64,000 nucleotides of DNA from an uncultured Pelagibacteraceae bacterium. Its GTDB lineage: Bacteria; Pseudomonadota; Alphaproteobacteria; Pelagibacterales; Pelagibacteraceae. The stretch is from the NCBI GenBank assembly GCA_902590845.1, contig CACIYJ010000002.1:31169-95168 (forward strand), written 5' to 3'. Shown piece after piece: positions 34,823 through 43,954 of the stretch; within the stretch, counting starts at the first letter, position 1, and each line of letters begins with the position of its first letter. The notes under the pieces are model-generated. The model ran no database searches. It had not been told where the DNA came from and saw only the letters and a list, made by a program, of their open reading frames with translations. Position numbers and translations under genes: made by a program.

Positions 34823-34863
34823 AACAAGATTCTCCTTTAAATGAAGTAGAAAGTCAAATTTAA

Positions 34864-35730
34864 TTAAACTTTTAATGGCTTGTTTTTATCAAAACTTTTA
34901 ACGATTATTGCAAAAATAATAATCATACCCCCAATCAACACGCTCAAAGGTGGAATTTCATTTAGAAAAATCCATACCCAAAGAGGGCCAAATGTTGTTT
35001 CTGTCAACATCAATAAGCCAATAGTCACTGATCGTGTTGTTTTTGAACCAATAGTTATACAAATAAAACCCAAAGCTAGTTGAGGAACTCCTAAAAAAAA
35101 TCCCATTAAAATATCATTATTCGAAAAATGAAATGACTGAGACATTATCGCTCCATAAATGATTGAAAAAATAGAAGCATGCCAAATAATCGGAACCATA
35201 TCTAAATTAGGATTTTTTCTTACTATCATTATTAGTGTTGAAAAACTAATTGGTAGAATCAAAGCTATAAGATTACCAAACAAAGTGCCTGTAGATATTG
35301 CATCTCCAATCATTACACCGACACCAGACATAGCTAAAACGATTGAAAGAAAACCTATTAATGAAACTTTTTCTTTAAGAAAAAAAAAACCAAATATTGC
35401 TAAAAAAATTGTCTGCGTGCTTATTATAAAAAGAACGTTAGCTACAGTTGTATTCGTCATGGCAAATACAAAAGCAGCATAACTAAAAGACATTACAAAG
35501 CCACCTAGTAACCCAAGAAACCCTGCATTTTTTATAATTTTAACAGTATCTTTTTTGTAAATTAGAAATAAAAAAACAGAAACTCCTATAAAAAAGAAAA
35601 TAGATCTTAATAATAAAATTTCCCAAGCATTTGAAGTTTCAAATAATCTTACAATAAAACCTCCCCAGCTTAAGCAAAAGCCACCAAACAATATAAGTAT
35701 ATAACCTGGTATTTTGTATATAAATTGCAT
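34864..35730 (-). CDS. EamA/DMT-family transporter
   Basis: A 288-residue protein with ten membrane segments and two EamA halves (first ends near FFFLKEKVSLIGFLSIVLAMSGV, second with TFGPLWVWIFLNEIPPL and a lysine-rich tail). DMT exporters move amino acids or metabolites. It abuts pxpC with no gap on the same strand, suggesting a link with 5-oxoproline or glutamate handling. Substrate unknown. Confidence 0.85.
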   Translation of the reverse strand: MQFIYKIPGYILILFGGFCLSWGGFIVRLFETSNAWEILLLRSIFFFIGVSVFLFLIYKKDTVKIIKNAGFLGLLGGFVMSFSYAAFVFAMTNTTVANVLFIISTQTIFLAIFGFFFLKEKVSLIGFLSIVLAMSGVGVMIGDAISTGTLFGNLIALILPISFSTLIMIVRKNPNLDMVPIIWHASIFSIIYGAIMSQSFHFSNNDILMGFFLGVPQLALGFICITIGSKTTRSVTIGLLMLTETTFGPLWVWIFLNEIPPLSVLIGGMIIIFAIIVKSFDKNKPLKV

Positions 35731-36663
35731 TTAAAAAAAGTTAAGTTTTTTAATATAATCTTGAAATGCGCTTTCTGCCACACTTAGATCAACCAGTTTG
35801 AATTTTAATTTTGATCCAGGTATTTTTTGAACTAATTTATCGTAGTCAGCTGTAATGACATTGGCTATCTTTGGATATCCTCCAATCGTTGGATGATCAG
35901 ATAAAAGAATTATAGGTTGACCGTCTCCCGGTGTCTGCACTGATCCTTTTGTAATACCTTCTGATTTTATATTTTTGCTTATTACATTTTCAAGCTTTTC
36001 GCCCTCTAGTCTCATTCCCATTCGATCAGTTAGTTTAGTAACTTTATATTCTTTTGAAAAAAAATCTTCTTGGCTTTTCTTTGAAAAATAATCAAATTGC
36101 AACCCTTGCATCACTCTAATTGTGCTGTCACTATCGAAATCAAATTCAAACTTCTTTGTTTTTAAATCTGCGTTAGATGTATTAAAAAATATTTTTTCAT
36201 CAATCTTTAATTTGTCACCATTGTTTGGGCCAATTTTTGCTCTTACAAGAGTAGAAATACTTCCTTTTGTTTCGTCTAACTGAAAACCTCCAAAAATTGA
36301 AAGATAACCATAAACAGAATTTATTGTTGAGAGAATATCGATTTTATCACCGTTAGACAAAATAAAACTTTCATTGAGTACACCTTGCTTTATTTCATTA
36401 TTCTTATTAATGATATTAAAATTAACTTTTCCTGATACAGCTACAAAAGCAGATTCTCCTACGAGCTCAAGTAATGGTCCTTGGTAGGCAAATTCTAAAG
36501 CACCTTCTGAAATTTTGTTTCCAACTAATTTATTTGAAAGAGCAAACAAAGATCTGTCCATACATCCGCTTGGTGCTATTCCAAGGTGCTGTAAACCAAA
36601 TCTTCCTAGATCTTGAAAGGTGGAATTAATACCAGGTCTTAATATTTTAAAATAGTTACTCAT
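35731..36663 (-). CDS. pxpC: 5-oxoprolinase subunit C (KipA-like)
   Basis: A 310-residue biotin-dependent carboxylase-type cyclophilin-like domain protein. It begins with RPGINSTFQDLGRFGLQHLGI and has PSGCMDRSLFALSNKLVG and the PILLSDHPTIGGYPKI-like segment near residue 245 typical of KipA/PxpC. With PxpA and PxpB it opens 5-oxoproline to glutamate using ATP. It overlaps pxpB by eight bases. Confidence 0.9.
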   Translation of the reverse strand: MSNYFKILRPGINSTFQDLGRFGLQHLGIAPSGCMDRSLFALSNKLVGNKISEGALEFAYQGPLLELVGESAFVAVSGKVNFNIINKNNEIKQGVLNESFILSNGDKIDILSTINSVYGYLSIFGGFQLDETKGSISTLVRAKIGPNNGDKLKIDEKIFFNTSNADLKTKKFEFDFDSDSTIRVMQGLQFDYFSKKSQEDFFSKEYKVTKLTDRMGMRLEGEKLENVISKNIKSEGITKGSVQTPGDGQPIILLSDHPTIGGYPKIANVITADYDKLVQKIPGSKLKFKLVDLSVAESAFQDYIKKLNFF

Positions 36664-37345
36664 TTTTAAAAGTTAACAAATCCTTTTTGTTTACAGATTT
36701 AAATTTTACTGAATCTCCAGGCGAAAGCATGCTTGCTTCTCTTTTTTTAATGTTAAATAAATTTAATGGAGTTTTTCCAATAATATTCCAGCCGCCAGGA
36801 CTTTCAAAAGTATAGATAGTACAAAATTTCTCTACTATACCAACTGACCCTTTGTTAATTTTCACTCGAGGTGTATCTAATCGATCGTGGTATAAATTTT
36901 TTTTTAAATCTCCAAGAAAAGGTTGGCCAGGAACAAACCCAATCATATAAACAAAAAAATCTGTATTCAGGTGTTCTTTTACTATTTCATTAAAATTTAA
37001 TTTAGTTTTTTTTTCTAATCTCTTTATATCTAAAGCAAATTCTTCATCGTAACATATTGGAATTTCTACAAGTTTGCTTTTCTCAGAAAAAACTGTTTTA
37101 GAGTAATCGTTACTTTTAATAAATTCTATTACTTCTCCAGATTTTACCTCTCCTAAATCAAAATTGATAATCAATTTATTATAAGAAGGTGTGTAGTTTA
37201 AAATCCCTTTGATTTTTTTATTTTTTACAGATTCCTGTATAAAATTAAAAAGCTTAATTACTTCTTTATTGGTTTTTTTATCAACCTCATCACCAAAATC
37301 ACATGTGATTCCACAGTCTCCGATATTGCTTATTTTTTTTAACAT
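36656..37345 (-). CDS. pxpB: 5-oxoprolinase subunit B (KipI-like)
   Basis: A 229-residue KipI/PxpB protein: GDCGITCDFGDEVD at the N terminus, IPICYDEEFALDIKRL in the middle, FVPGQPFLGDL and GSVGIVEKFCTIYTFESPGGWNIIG at the C-terminal half. It complexes with PxpC. The gene is divergent from pxpA with only 37 bases between start codons. Confidence 0.9.
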   Translation of the reverse strand: MLKKISNIGDCGITCDFGDEVDKKTNKEVIKLFNFIQESVKNKKIKGILNYTPSYNKLIINFDLGEVKSGEVIEFIKSNDYSKTVFSEKSKLVEIPICYDEEFALDIKRLEKKTKLNFNEIVKEHLNTDFFVYMIGFVPGQPFLGDLKKNLYHDRLDTPRVKINKGSVGIVEKFCTIYTFESPGGWNIIGKTPLNLFNIKKREASMLSPGDSVKFKSVNKKDLLTFKNE

Positions 37346-37382
37346 AAGTTGTTATAATAGATATTATATAATGGTTTAAAAT
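37346..37382. promoter_or_regulatory. Compact divergent promoter of pxpB and pxpA
   Basis: Within 37 bp three TATAAT hexamers occur: 37353-37358 and 37367-37372 on the plus strand and 37363-37368 on the minus strand. If the 37367 box is used, the pxpA transcript would start within a few bases of its ATG, essentially leaderless; the minus box would give a leader of about ten bases for pxpB. Confidence 0.5.
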
Positions 37383-38156
37383 ATGGAAATTAATATTAAT
37401 TGCGATCTTGGAGAAACTTCAAAGTTTTGCTCTACAGAAAATGACCCTTTGTTATTAGATATAGTTAACTCAGCGAATGTTGCTTGCGGTTATCATGCCG
37501 GTGATGAACCTACCATGAAGAAAACGGTAGAGATTTCTAAAAAAAATGGTGTAAGTATCGGAGCTCATCCTTCCTTTAATGATCCAGAAAACTTTGGGCG
37601 AAAGAGACTGAATTTACCTCCAAAAGATATTACTAAGTTAATTATTGATCAAATTAATATTTTAGCTGAAATTGCAGAAAAAAATTCTATGAAAGTAACT
37701 CATGTTAAACCGCATGGTGCCTTAAATAATATGGCATGTGAAAATTTTGAATTAGCTAATGTTATTGCTAAATCAATTATGCAAGCAAACAAAGATTTAA
37801 TTTTTTTAGTTCCAACAGGGTCTGAGATGGAAAAAGCAGGAAAAAAACTCAATATGAAAGTAGCAGCCGAAATATTTGCTGATAGAAATTATGAAGACAA
37901 TGGTAATTTAGTTTCTAGGTCAAAATCAAATGCATTAATTGTAGATCCTGAAGTTGCAAAGAATCATGTTGTTAAAATGGTAAAAAACCAAGCAATAAAT
38001 TGTTTTTCTGGAAAACAAATTCCATGTGAAATTGATTCAATATGTGTTCATGGCGATGGAAAAAGCGCAGTAAGTACTGCAAAAAAAATTAAAGATGGTC
38101 TTTTGGAAACTGGTGTGACTTTAAAAACATTAAATCAATTAAAAAAATTTATTTAA
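37383..38156 (+). CDS. pxpA: 5-oxoprolinase subunit A (LamB/YcsF)
   Basis: A 257-residue LamB/YcsF protein. NCDLGE at the start, SANVACGYHAGDEPTM with metal-type His and Asp, GAHPSFNDPENFGRK and HVKPHGALNNM are hallmarks. It is the catalytic partner of PxpBC, here divergent from them. The C-terminal end overlaps the convergent dctM gene by four bases. Confidence 0.92.
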   Translation: MEININCDLGETSKFCSTENDPLLLDIVNSANVACGYHAGDEPTMKKTVEISKKNGVSIGAHPSFNDPENFGRKRLNLPPKDITKLIIDQINILAEIAEKNSMKVTHVKPHGALNNMACENFELANVIAKSIMQANKDLIFLVPTGSEMEKAGKKLNMKVAAEIFADRNYEDNGNLVSRSKSNALIVDPEVAKNHVVKMVKNQAINCFSGKQIPCEIDSICVHGDGKSAVSTAKKIKDGLLETGVTLKTLNQLKKFI

Positions 38157-39463
38157 TTAAGAGTCTGAATCATTTTTTCAGGCAACCAAAGAGCTAACTG
38201 CGGAAAAGCTACAATTATAATTACAGCCAAAATCATTAAAAGAAAAAGTGGAAAAGCGCTTCTTGCAATAAATCCCATGTCTTTTTCTGCCATTCCTTGA
38301 AGAACAAATAAATTAAATCCAACCGGTGGAGTAATCTGAGCCATTTCAACAACTATAACTAAATAAATACCAAACCAAATCATATCAAATCCTGCTTGAC
38401 GTATCATAGGTTCAATAATTGCCATGGTTAAAACTACAGCGGATATCCCGTCTAAAAACATACCAAGAATTATATAAAAAATGGTTAAGACTAGAAGCAA
38501 CATGTATGGAGATAACTGAAGTGTGTTAATAAAAACTGCTAAATTGTTTGGAAGACCAGTAAATGCCATTGCCAAGGTTAAAAAAGAAGATCCTGCTAGT
38601 ATAAAAGCAATCATACAAGATGTTTTTGTTGCTCCTAATAATGATTTTTTAAAAGATTCTTTTGTTAAACTTTTTTGAAAATAAGATAATGCCAGCGCAC
38701 CTAAAACTCCAAGAGAGGCTGCTTCGGTAGCTGTTGCAATGCCAGAATAAATAGATCCAATTACTGAAAATATTAAAAGAACAACAGGCAATAATTGTCC
38801 AGATTGTTTTACTTTTTCTAAAAAAGAAAAATCTTCACTTATTATTGGCATAATTTCTTTATTCTTGATGGACCAACTAATGACGTAAACCATAAATAAA
38901 AGAGCTAATACAATTCCTGGAATAACCCCTGCAATAAAAAGTTTTGCAATAGATTCTTCAACAGTGACTCCGTAAATAATTAAAATAATGGACGGTGGAA
39001 TTAAAAGACCTAAGGTTCCAGATCCCGCTAAAGTTCCCAAAAGAAAACTTTCAGGATAATTTCTTTTTCTAAGTTCTGGTATGGACATTTTTCCAACCGT
39101 TGCAACAGTAGCTGCTGAAGATCCAGAAATTGCTGCAAAAATAGCGCAGCCTAAAACGTTAACATGAATTAAACCTCCAGGTAATCTTGCTAGCCAAGGT
39201 GATAAGCCTTTAAATAAATTCTCGGATAATTTTGTTCTAAATAAAATTTCACCCATCCAAACAAAAAGAGGTAGAGCTGTTAACGACCAGGATGAACCCA
39301 TACTCCACATTGTTGTGGCCATCGCATCTCCAACAGGCCTCGATGTAAACATCAACATTCCTATAGTTGAAACTCCAATCATGCTGATTCCAACCCAAAC
39401 ACCTGTTCCAAGGAATATCAACAAGATGCTGATAAAAAATATTGTTAAATAAACTTCAATCAT
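38153..39463 (-). CDS. dctM: TRAP transporter large permease
   Basis: A 436-residue DctM/SiaM-type permease with 12 or more membrane helices, including AISGSSAATVATVGKMSIPEL near residues 110-130 and GSGTLGLLIPPSIILIIYGV, both signatures of the family. It imports an organic acid with sodium using the DctP binding protein. It overlaps dctQ by eight bases. The pxp genes beside it suggest 5-oxoproline or a related acid, without proof. Confidence 0.93.
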   Translation of the reverse strand: MIEVYLTIFFISILLIFLGTGVWVGISMIGVSTIGMLMFTSRPVGDAMATTMWSMGSSWSLTALPLFVWMGEILFRTKLSENLFKGLSPWLARLPGGLIHVNVLGCAIFAAISGSSAATVATVGKMSIPELRKRNYPESFLLGTLAGSGTLGLLIPPSIILIIYGVTVEESIAKLFIAGVIPGIVLALLFMVYVISWSIKNKEIMPIISEDFSFLEKVKQSGQLLPVVLLIFSVIGSIYSGIATATEAASLGVLGALALSYFQKSLTKESFKKSLLGATKTSCMIAFILAGSSFLTLAMAFTGLPNNLAVFINTLQLSPYMLLLVLTIFYIILGMFLDGISAVVLTMAIIEPMIRQAGFDMIWFGIYLVIVVEMAQITPPVGFNLFVLQGMAEKDMGFIARSAFPLFLLMILAVIIIVAFPQLALWLPEKMIQTLN

Positions 39464-39947
39464 TTTGTTTTTTAATAAATAATTTTAAAAAATTATGCAG
39501 AATACAGACAAAAAATATTATGGCACCTATAGCAACTCCAGTTTGAGGTATCCAAAGTAAAATTTCATCTGCGCCTTGGCTTCTTTCTGCGAGCTGAATA
39601 GACACAAACCACATTTTGATAAAATAAAAAGCCAAAAAACCTGAAAAAAATGTGGAAATGGCTAAGGACCAAATAGTTAAAAATCTTAATAACCCTCCTT
39701 TAGCTTTTTCCAAAAACAAAGTTATTCTGATATGACCATTCTCATTAAATGTATAGGCAAGAGCTAAAAAAGAAGCTGTTGCTAAACTATAGCCTGAATA
39801 TTCTGTTAAACCACGAATATAAAATCCAAAAATTCTAGACGCTATTCCTGTGACTATAAAAACTAATATAAGAATTAAGAAAAAAGACGCAATGTATCCT
39901 GAATATCTATAAAGAGAGTTTAAAAATTTATCTATCTTACAAAGCAT
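39456..39947 (-). CDS. dctQ: TRAP transporter small permease
   Basis: A 163-residue DctQ with four membrane helices. ENGHIRITLFLEKA near residue 70 is the family motif. Its ATG lies directly after the T-run of a strong hairpin that follows dctP, so no Shine-Dalgarno is possible in the usual place; expression may rely on read-through. It pairs with dctM. Confidence 0.88.
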   Translation of the reverse strand: MLCKIDKFLNSLYRYSGYIASFFLILILVFIVTGIASRIFGFYIRGLTEYSGYSLATASFLALAYTFNENGHIRITLFLEKAKGGLLRFLTIWSLAISTFFSGFLAFYFIKMWFVSIQLAERSQGADEILLWIPQTGVAIGAIIFFVCILHNFLKLFIKKQND

Positions 39948-39977
39948 AAAAGGCCGTATCTATTATACGGCCTTTTT
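39948..39977. terminator. Terminator hairpin between dctP and dctQ
   Basis: AAAAGGCCGTAT pairs with ATACGGCCTTTT, a perfect 12-bp stem around a five-base loop. On the minus strand it ends in TTTT, followed at once by the ATG of dctQ. It should reduce transcription of dctQM relative to dctP, giving excess binding protein. Confidence 0.85.
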
Positions 39978-39990
39978 AAATAAATAAAAT

Positions 39991-40962
39991 TTATTTATAT
40001 GCTGATAAAACAGCTTGTCCTCTTGAACCCGCTCTATCTGCCCACTCTTTAGCCATAGTAGCACCAGTTTTTTCAAAATGACTTTGTAAAGCTGAATTTA
40101 CTTTACCAACTACCATGCCAGCAGCAGCTAATGCTTTTTTATCTGCAACATTACCTTTTTTAGATAAAGCCCAACCTTTTCTTTCAGCTACAGCTGCTTG
40201 TTTCATGACCAATTTTTGAGTAGCACTATCAAGTTTGTTCCAAGCATCTTTGTTTACTACAACCATATTTTTTGGAAACCACGCTGCAATATCATAAAAA
40301 TATTTAACACCATTTTCCCAAATTTTACTGTTTTTACCAGTTGTTGGTGAAGTAATCATGCTTTCAACCATTCCAGTCGAAAATGCTTGGCTGATTGCAA
40401 CTGCTTCTAACTTAGTCGGTTTCATACCAGTTAATTCTGCAATCCTAATTGTTGCAGAGTTATAAGCTCTAAACTTAAGACCTTTAAGATCGCTCACAGA
40501 GTTAATAGCTTTTTTACTATATAACCCTTGCGCTGGCCAAGGAACTGCGTAAAGGAAAACTAATCCTTTTTCATCAAGCCCTTTTACCAATTCTGGTTTT
40601 GAAGCCTTATAAAGTTTCTGTGCATCAGAATAAGTTTGTGCAACGAAAGGAATTGAATCCACTTCTAACAATGGATCAAAGCTTCCGTGAGCAGACATAA
40701 ATCTTTCACCGATTTGTGTTTGTCCAGTTTGTACAGCTCTTAAGATAGCTCCACCTTTGAACAATGATCCTCCTGGGTGAGTTTTAATCGTAAGTTTTCC
40801 ACCTGACTTTTTAGTAACAGCGTTTGCAAATTCAGTAGCGTTTGCTGAATGAAAATTGCTAGCTCCATAAGCTAAAGCCATATTCCATGTCTCTGCATTA
40901 GCAGCCCCTGCACTAATAAGTAAAGATGTTACTATTACACCAATCTTTTTTAATATTTTCAT
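39991..40962 (-). CDS. dctP: TRAP transporter solute-binding protein
   Basis: A 323-residue DctP-type periplasmic protein. The signal peptide (residues 1-23, MKILKKIG start, cut after ANA) is followed by ETWNMALAYG and LKGLKFRAYNS near residues 140-150, with the Arg that binds the ligand carboxylate. The start is ATG 40962 because GGAGGG lies four bases upstream; an in-frame ATG at 41022 would bury the signal peptide. It delivers its acid to DctQM. Confidence 0.92.
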   Translation of the reverse strand: MKILKKIGVIVTSLLISAGAANAETWNMALAYGASNFHSANATEFANAVTKKSGGKLTIKTHPGGSLFKGGAILRAVQTGQTQIGERFMSAHGSFDPLLEVDSIPFVAQTYSDAQKLYKASKPELVKGLDEKGLVFLYAVPWPAQGLYSKKAINSVSDLKGLKFRAYNSATIRIAELTGMKPTKLEAVAISQAFSTGMVESMITSPTTGKNSKIWENGVKYFYDIAAWFPKNMVVVNKDAWNKLDSATQKLVMKQAAVAERKGWALSKKGNVADKKALAAAGMVVGKVNSALQSHFEKTGATMAKEWADRAGSRGQAVLSAYK

Positions 40963-41030
40963 TTTCCCTCCTATGAAATGTATTAATTTTGTTATTTGAC
41001 TAGTTGCTTTGATAAAAATCAAGAAGAATC

Positions 41031-42356
41031 TTAGAATTTATTTAAAATTTTATTAAAAAAAAAATTTAAAGTAAGTGATCTAAATAGAGTAAATAAGAGG
41101 AATGAAAACCATAAGCCATGATTGCCGAAATATTGTGTTAAATATATAGATATAACTATAAAAGAAACAACTGAAACAATCATTCCATTTCTCATTTCTT
41201 TAGTTTGTGAAGCTCCAATAAATATTCCATCTAGCTGATAACAAAATGAAGCAATTGGCGGAATAATAATGATCCAAATAGCATGCTTATAAGAAATAAA
41301 TCTAAGAATATCTATGTCAGTAATAATATTAATAATTTGTTTAAAAAAAAATAAGTAGAATATAGAAATAATCAAAGCTGTAAAAAAACTTAACTGTATT
41401 GAATTCTTAACAGCTAATAAGAAAGATTTTTTATTTCTCCTGCCAATAGTGAACCCTACGACTCCTTCTGTAGAAAAAGCATAAGCATCAAGAAAAAAAG
41501 CTGCTAAAACTATAAATTGCATCAAAATTGTATTAACGGCCAAATAATCTTCGCCTAACTTAGATCCAAGATAAGAAATCCAAAGAAATGAAAATGTAAG
41601 GACTACTGTCCTTATAAAAATATCAAAATTAATAGTGAATAATTTTAAAAGTTTAGAAGGAACTATTAATCTCTTAAATGTTGGAATTATTTGAAATTTC
41701 TTAAGTATAAAATTGTATGTAAATAAAGAAAATATAATTGCTGTTATATAACTTGCTATTAAAGTTCCTAGAGCAACACCAAATACATTTAAATTTAAAG
41801 ATAGCACAAAGAAAGAACTAAAAACTATATTCAAAGCAGACAAAACAATTACTAATAAACTTGATATGTTAGTTTTTTGAATACCTAAATAGAATCCAAC
41901 TAAAATATAGATAATAAATTCTGCGGGTACAGAAAGCACCCTTACAGATATATAGGTTTTTATTAACTCTTGAGTTTCAATTGACGTAGAAAAGAAATTT
42001 TCAGTTAAACCTATTATAATAGGTTTAAATAAAATGATAACCATAGCTATTACAATAGCTATCAAAAAATTTCTTAATAATGTTTTTGCAATTTCTCTAT
42101 AATCACTTTTGGCAAATAATTGAGCAACAATTCCTACTGTTCCCATCCTTAAAAAACCAAAACTCCAGATCATCATAGTCATAACTGAAGTGGCAATACT
42201 TGTTGCTGCCAAAAATTTGCTCTGTCCTAAGTTGCCCATTAAACCCGTGTCAATTATGCCTACTAAAGGAATCGCTAGATTTGAAAAAAAAATAGGAACA
42301 GATAATAAAAAAATTTGTTTTCTTGAAATATGTATTGGATAGTTTTTGTTAATCAT
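41031..42356 (-). CDS. MATE-family efflux transporter
   Basis: A 441-residue protein with 12 membrane segments and the DinF-branch MATE pattern (IPLVGIIDTGLMGNLGQSKFLAA near the N terminus). These antiporters export cationic or other toxic compounds against sodium or protons. The sequence is very AT-rich and lysine- and isoleucine-rich, like the rest of the window. Substrate unknown; 68 bases separate it from dctP's start, on the same strand. Confidence 0.9.
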   Translation of the reverse strand: MINKNYPIHISRKQIFLLSVPIFFSNLAIPLVGIIDTGLMGNLGQSKFLAATSIATSVMTMMIWSFGFLRMGTVGIVAQLFAKSDYREIAKTLLRNFLIAIVIAMVIILFKPIIIGLTENFFSTSIETQELIKTYISVRVLSVPAEFIIYILVGFYLGIQKTNISSLLVIVLSALNIVFSSFFVLSLNLNVFGVALGTLIASYITAIIFSLFTYNFILKKFQIIPTFKRLIVPSKLLKLFTINFDIFIRTVVLTFSFLWISYLGSKLGEDYLAVNTILMQFIVLAAFFLDAYAFSTEGVVGFTIGRRNKKSFLLAVKNSIQLSFFTALIISIFYLFFFKQIINIITDIDILRFISYKHAIWIIIIPPIASFCYQLDGIFIGASQTKEMRNGMIVSVVSFIVISIYLTQYFGNHGLWFSFLLFTLFRSLTLNFFFNKILNKF

Positions 42357-42377
42357 TTTTGAAAATACAAAAATCTA

Positions 42378-43001
42378 TTATATGCTAAATAAAAACTTGT
42401 ATTTTTCATTTATAGCAAGCACTTCCATATTTACTAAACCACCTATGATTAATTGGATAGCAATAACTAAAATAACGAATAACCCGATATATCCAAGCCA
42501 TTGATGTTTTTTAATATAATCTGCAAAGTAACTCGCAAGTGTTGCAATAAGAAATACAGACAAAAGTAAACCAATTATCATTAAATGATAATTGTCTCTT
42601 GCAGCAGCAACGACACCTAAAACATTGTCAAAACTTAATGTTAAATCAGCAATTAAAACCTTGTAAACACCTTGATGAAAAGATTGAACCTCATCTGATT
42701 TCAGATTCGGAGATCTAATTTTGTTTTTACCAAAAAAATCTTGTCTTAAATTATTTATGATCCAAAGAAGCAAAACTCCTCCTAGAATCTTGATCCACGC
42801 GAATTCAAACATATAGCTTGCTCCAAAAGCAAATATAATTCTAAAAAAGAATGCTGCTGCAACGCCCCAAGCTATAATTTTTTTTCTATTATCTTTTGCA
42901 AAATTTGCTGCTATCAATCCTATAATGATCGCATTATCTGCGGCCATAACAATATCAATTAGAATGATTTGAAATGAAATAATTAATTGTTCTAAGTACA
43001 T
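42378..43001 (-). CDS. TerC/YjbE-family integral membrane protein (second copy)
   Basis: A 207-residue paralogue of the protein at 848-1423. DIVMAADNAIIIGL near residues 14-27 and TLSFDNVLGVVAAA near 119-132 match the two membrane acidic motifs. It is about 16 residues longer, mainly a C-terminal extension. TerC proteins are tied to metal homeostasis. It follows the terminator region of the barrel gene and precedes the MATE gene. Confidence 0.88.
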   Translation of the reverse strand: MYLEQLIISFQIILIDIVMAADNAIIIGLIAANFAKDNRKKIIAWGVAAAFFFRIIFAFGASYMFEFAWIKILGGVLLLWIINNLRQDFFGKNKIRSPNLKSDEVQSFHQGVYKVLIADLTLSFDNVLGVVAAARDNYHLMIIGLLLSVFLIATLASYFADYIKKHQWLGYIGLFVILVIAIQLIIGGLVNMEVLAINEKYKFLFSI

Positions 43002-43049
43002 TATGCTTTTTTAAGTTTATATTTTATTTCATTGATAATGAAAGCAAAA

Positions 43050-43079
43050 AAAAAGCCCAACTTGTTTAAGTTGGGCTTT
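43050..43079 (-). terminator. Rho-independent terminator of the outer-membrane barrel gene
   Basis: AAAGCCCAACTT pairs with AAGTTGGGCTTT, a perfect 12-bp stem with a four-base loop, followed on the minus strand by nine T. It lies 25 bases past the stop codon of the 43105-43773 gene. Confidence 0.9.
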
Positions 43080-43104
43080 AAATTTTTGTAATAAAGTTTA
43101 ATAG

Positions 43105-43773
43105 TTAAAATGCTTTTCCTATTGAAAACTTAATTTGATTAACATCTAGATTAGCTGTGATTGTGTTTGTTTGAGAAGTTGATTTATAGTCATCAAAATC
43201 TGTTCTTTCGCCGGCTAATTTAGTATAAAAACCATTCCACTCACCTTTAACACCTATTCCTAAAGTATAACCGTCTACAGTATCATTCTTGTAAGAAGAA
43301 CCGTTAGTTAGGTTTGTTTCTAAAGTGTTAATGTCTATTTGAGAAAGTCCTGCTTTAATGAACATGCCGTTTTCTAGTATAGGAAACTCAGTGTAAATAG
43401 TTGCAAAGTTTTCTACTTCGGCATCGGCTTTTCTAGTATTTGTACCAGTAACACCTTCTCCAGAAGTCGCTATAGAAGTATCTGTTCTTGAATGCGTTGC
43501 ATCAGAAACATCTGCGCTCATAGGCACAAGTTCAGCTCCAAAAGTTATTCCGTTATCCAACATTACTTCTACGAAAACTGATCCTATTCCAGACATTGCA
43601 TCTACAGAAGCGCCTCTTGTTGATGATTCAGTGCCTGTATTTGAAGATTCAGTTTCTGTACCCTCTGCTTCCACTAATGCCAACGATCCACTTACACCAA
43701 TACCAAATTCAATGGCATTAGCAGAAGTAAAAAGCAATAATGAAGCTATAATAGTTAATATTTGTTTTTTCAT
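43105..43773 (-). CDS. Outer-membrane beta-barrel protein
   Basis: A 222-residue protein with a signal peptide (residues 1-20, cut after SANA), alternating hydrophobic beta strands and a terminal phenylalanine (IKFSIGKAF), as recognised by the BAM complex. Residues 36-55 form a Thr/Ser/Glu-rich low-complexity loop. Length and pattern suit an eight-stranded barrel, OmpA/OmpW-like, but no family is assigned. It is well isolated by a terminator and a 181-bp upstream region with inverted repeats. Confidence 0.78.
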   Translation of the reverse strand: MKKQILTIIASLLLFTSANAIEFGIGVSGSLALVEAEGTETESSNTGTESSTRGASVDAMSGIGSVFVEVMLDNGITFGAELVPMSADVSDATHSRTDTSIATSGEGVTGTNTRKADAEVENFATIYTEFPILENGMFIKAGLSQIDINTLETNLTNGSSYKNDTVDGYTLGIGVKGEWNGFYTKLAGERTDFDDYKSTSQTNTITANLDVNQIKFSIGKAF

Positions 43774-43954
43774 AGTATATACCTTTTCTTTACTTAATTT
43801 TGTCTTGCTAGCTCAATGATTCATAGTTGGATTCTTATCCTTTGTCCAATACAAAAGGAATAAACAAAATACACTATGATTCAAAAAAACCTTTAAAATC
43901 AACATTTTTATGTTGCTAAAATACAACATAGGATAGATTTTTTAGGCTAAAATA

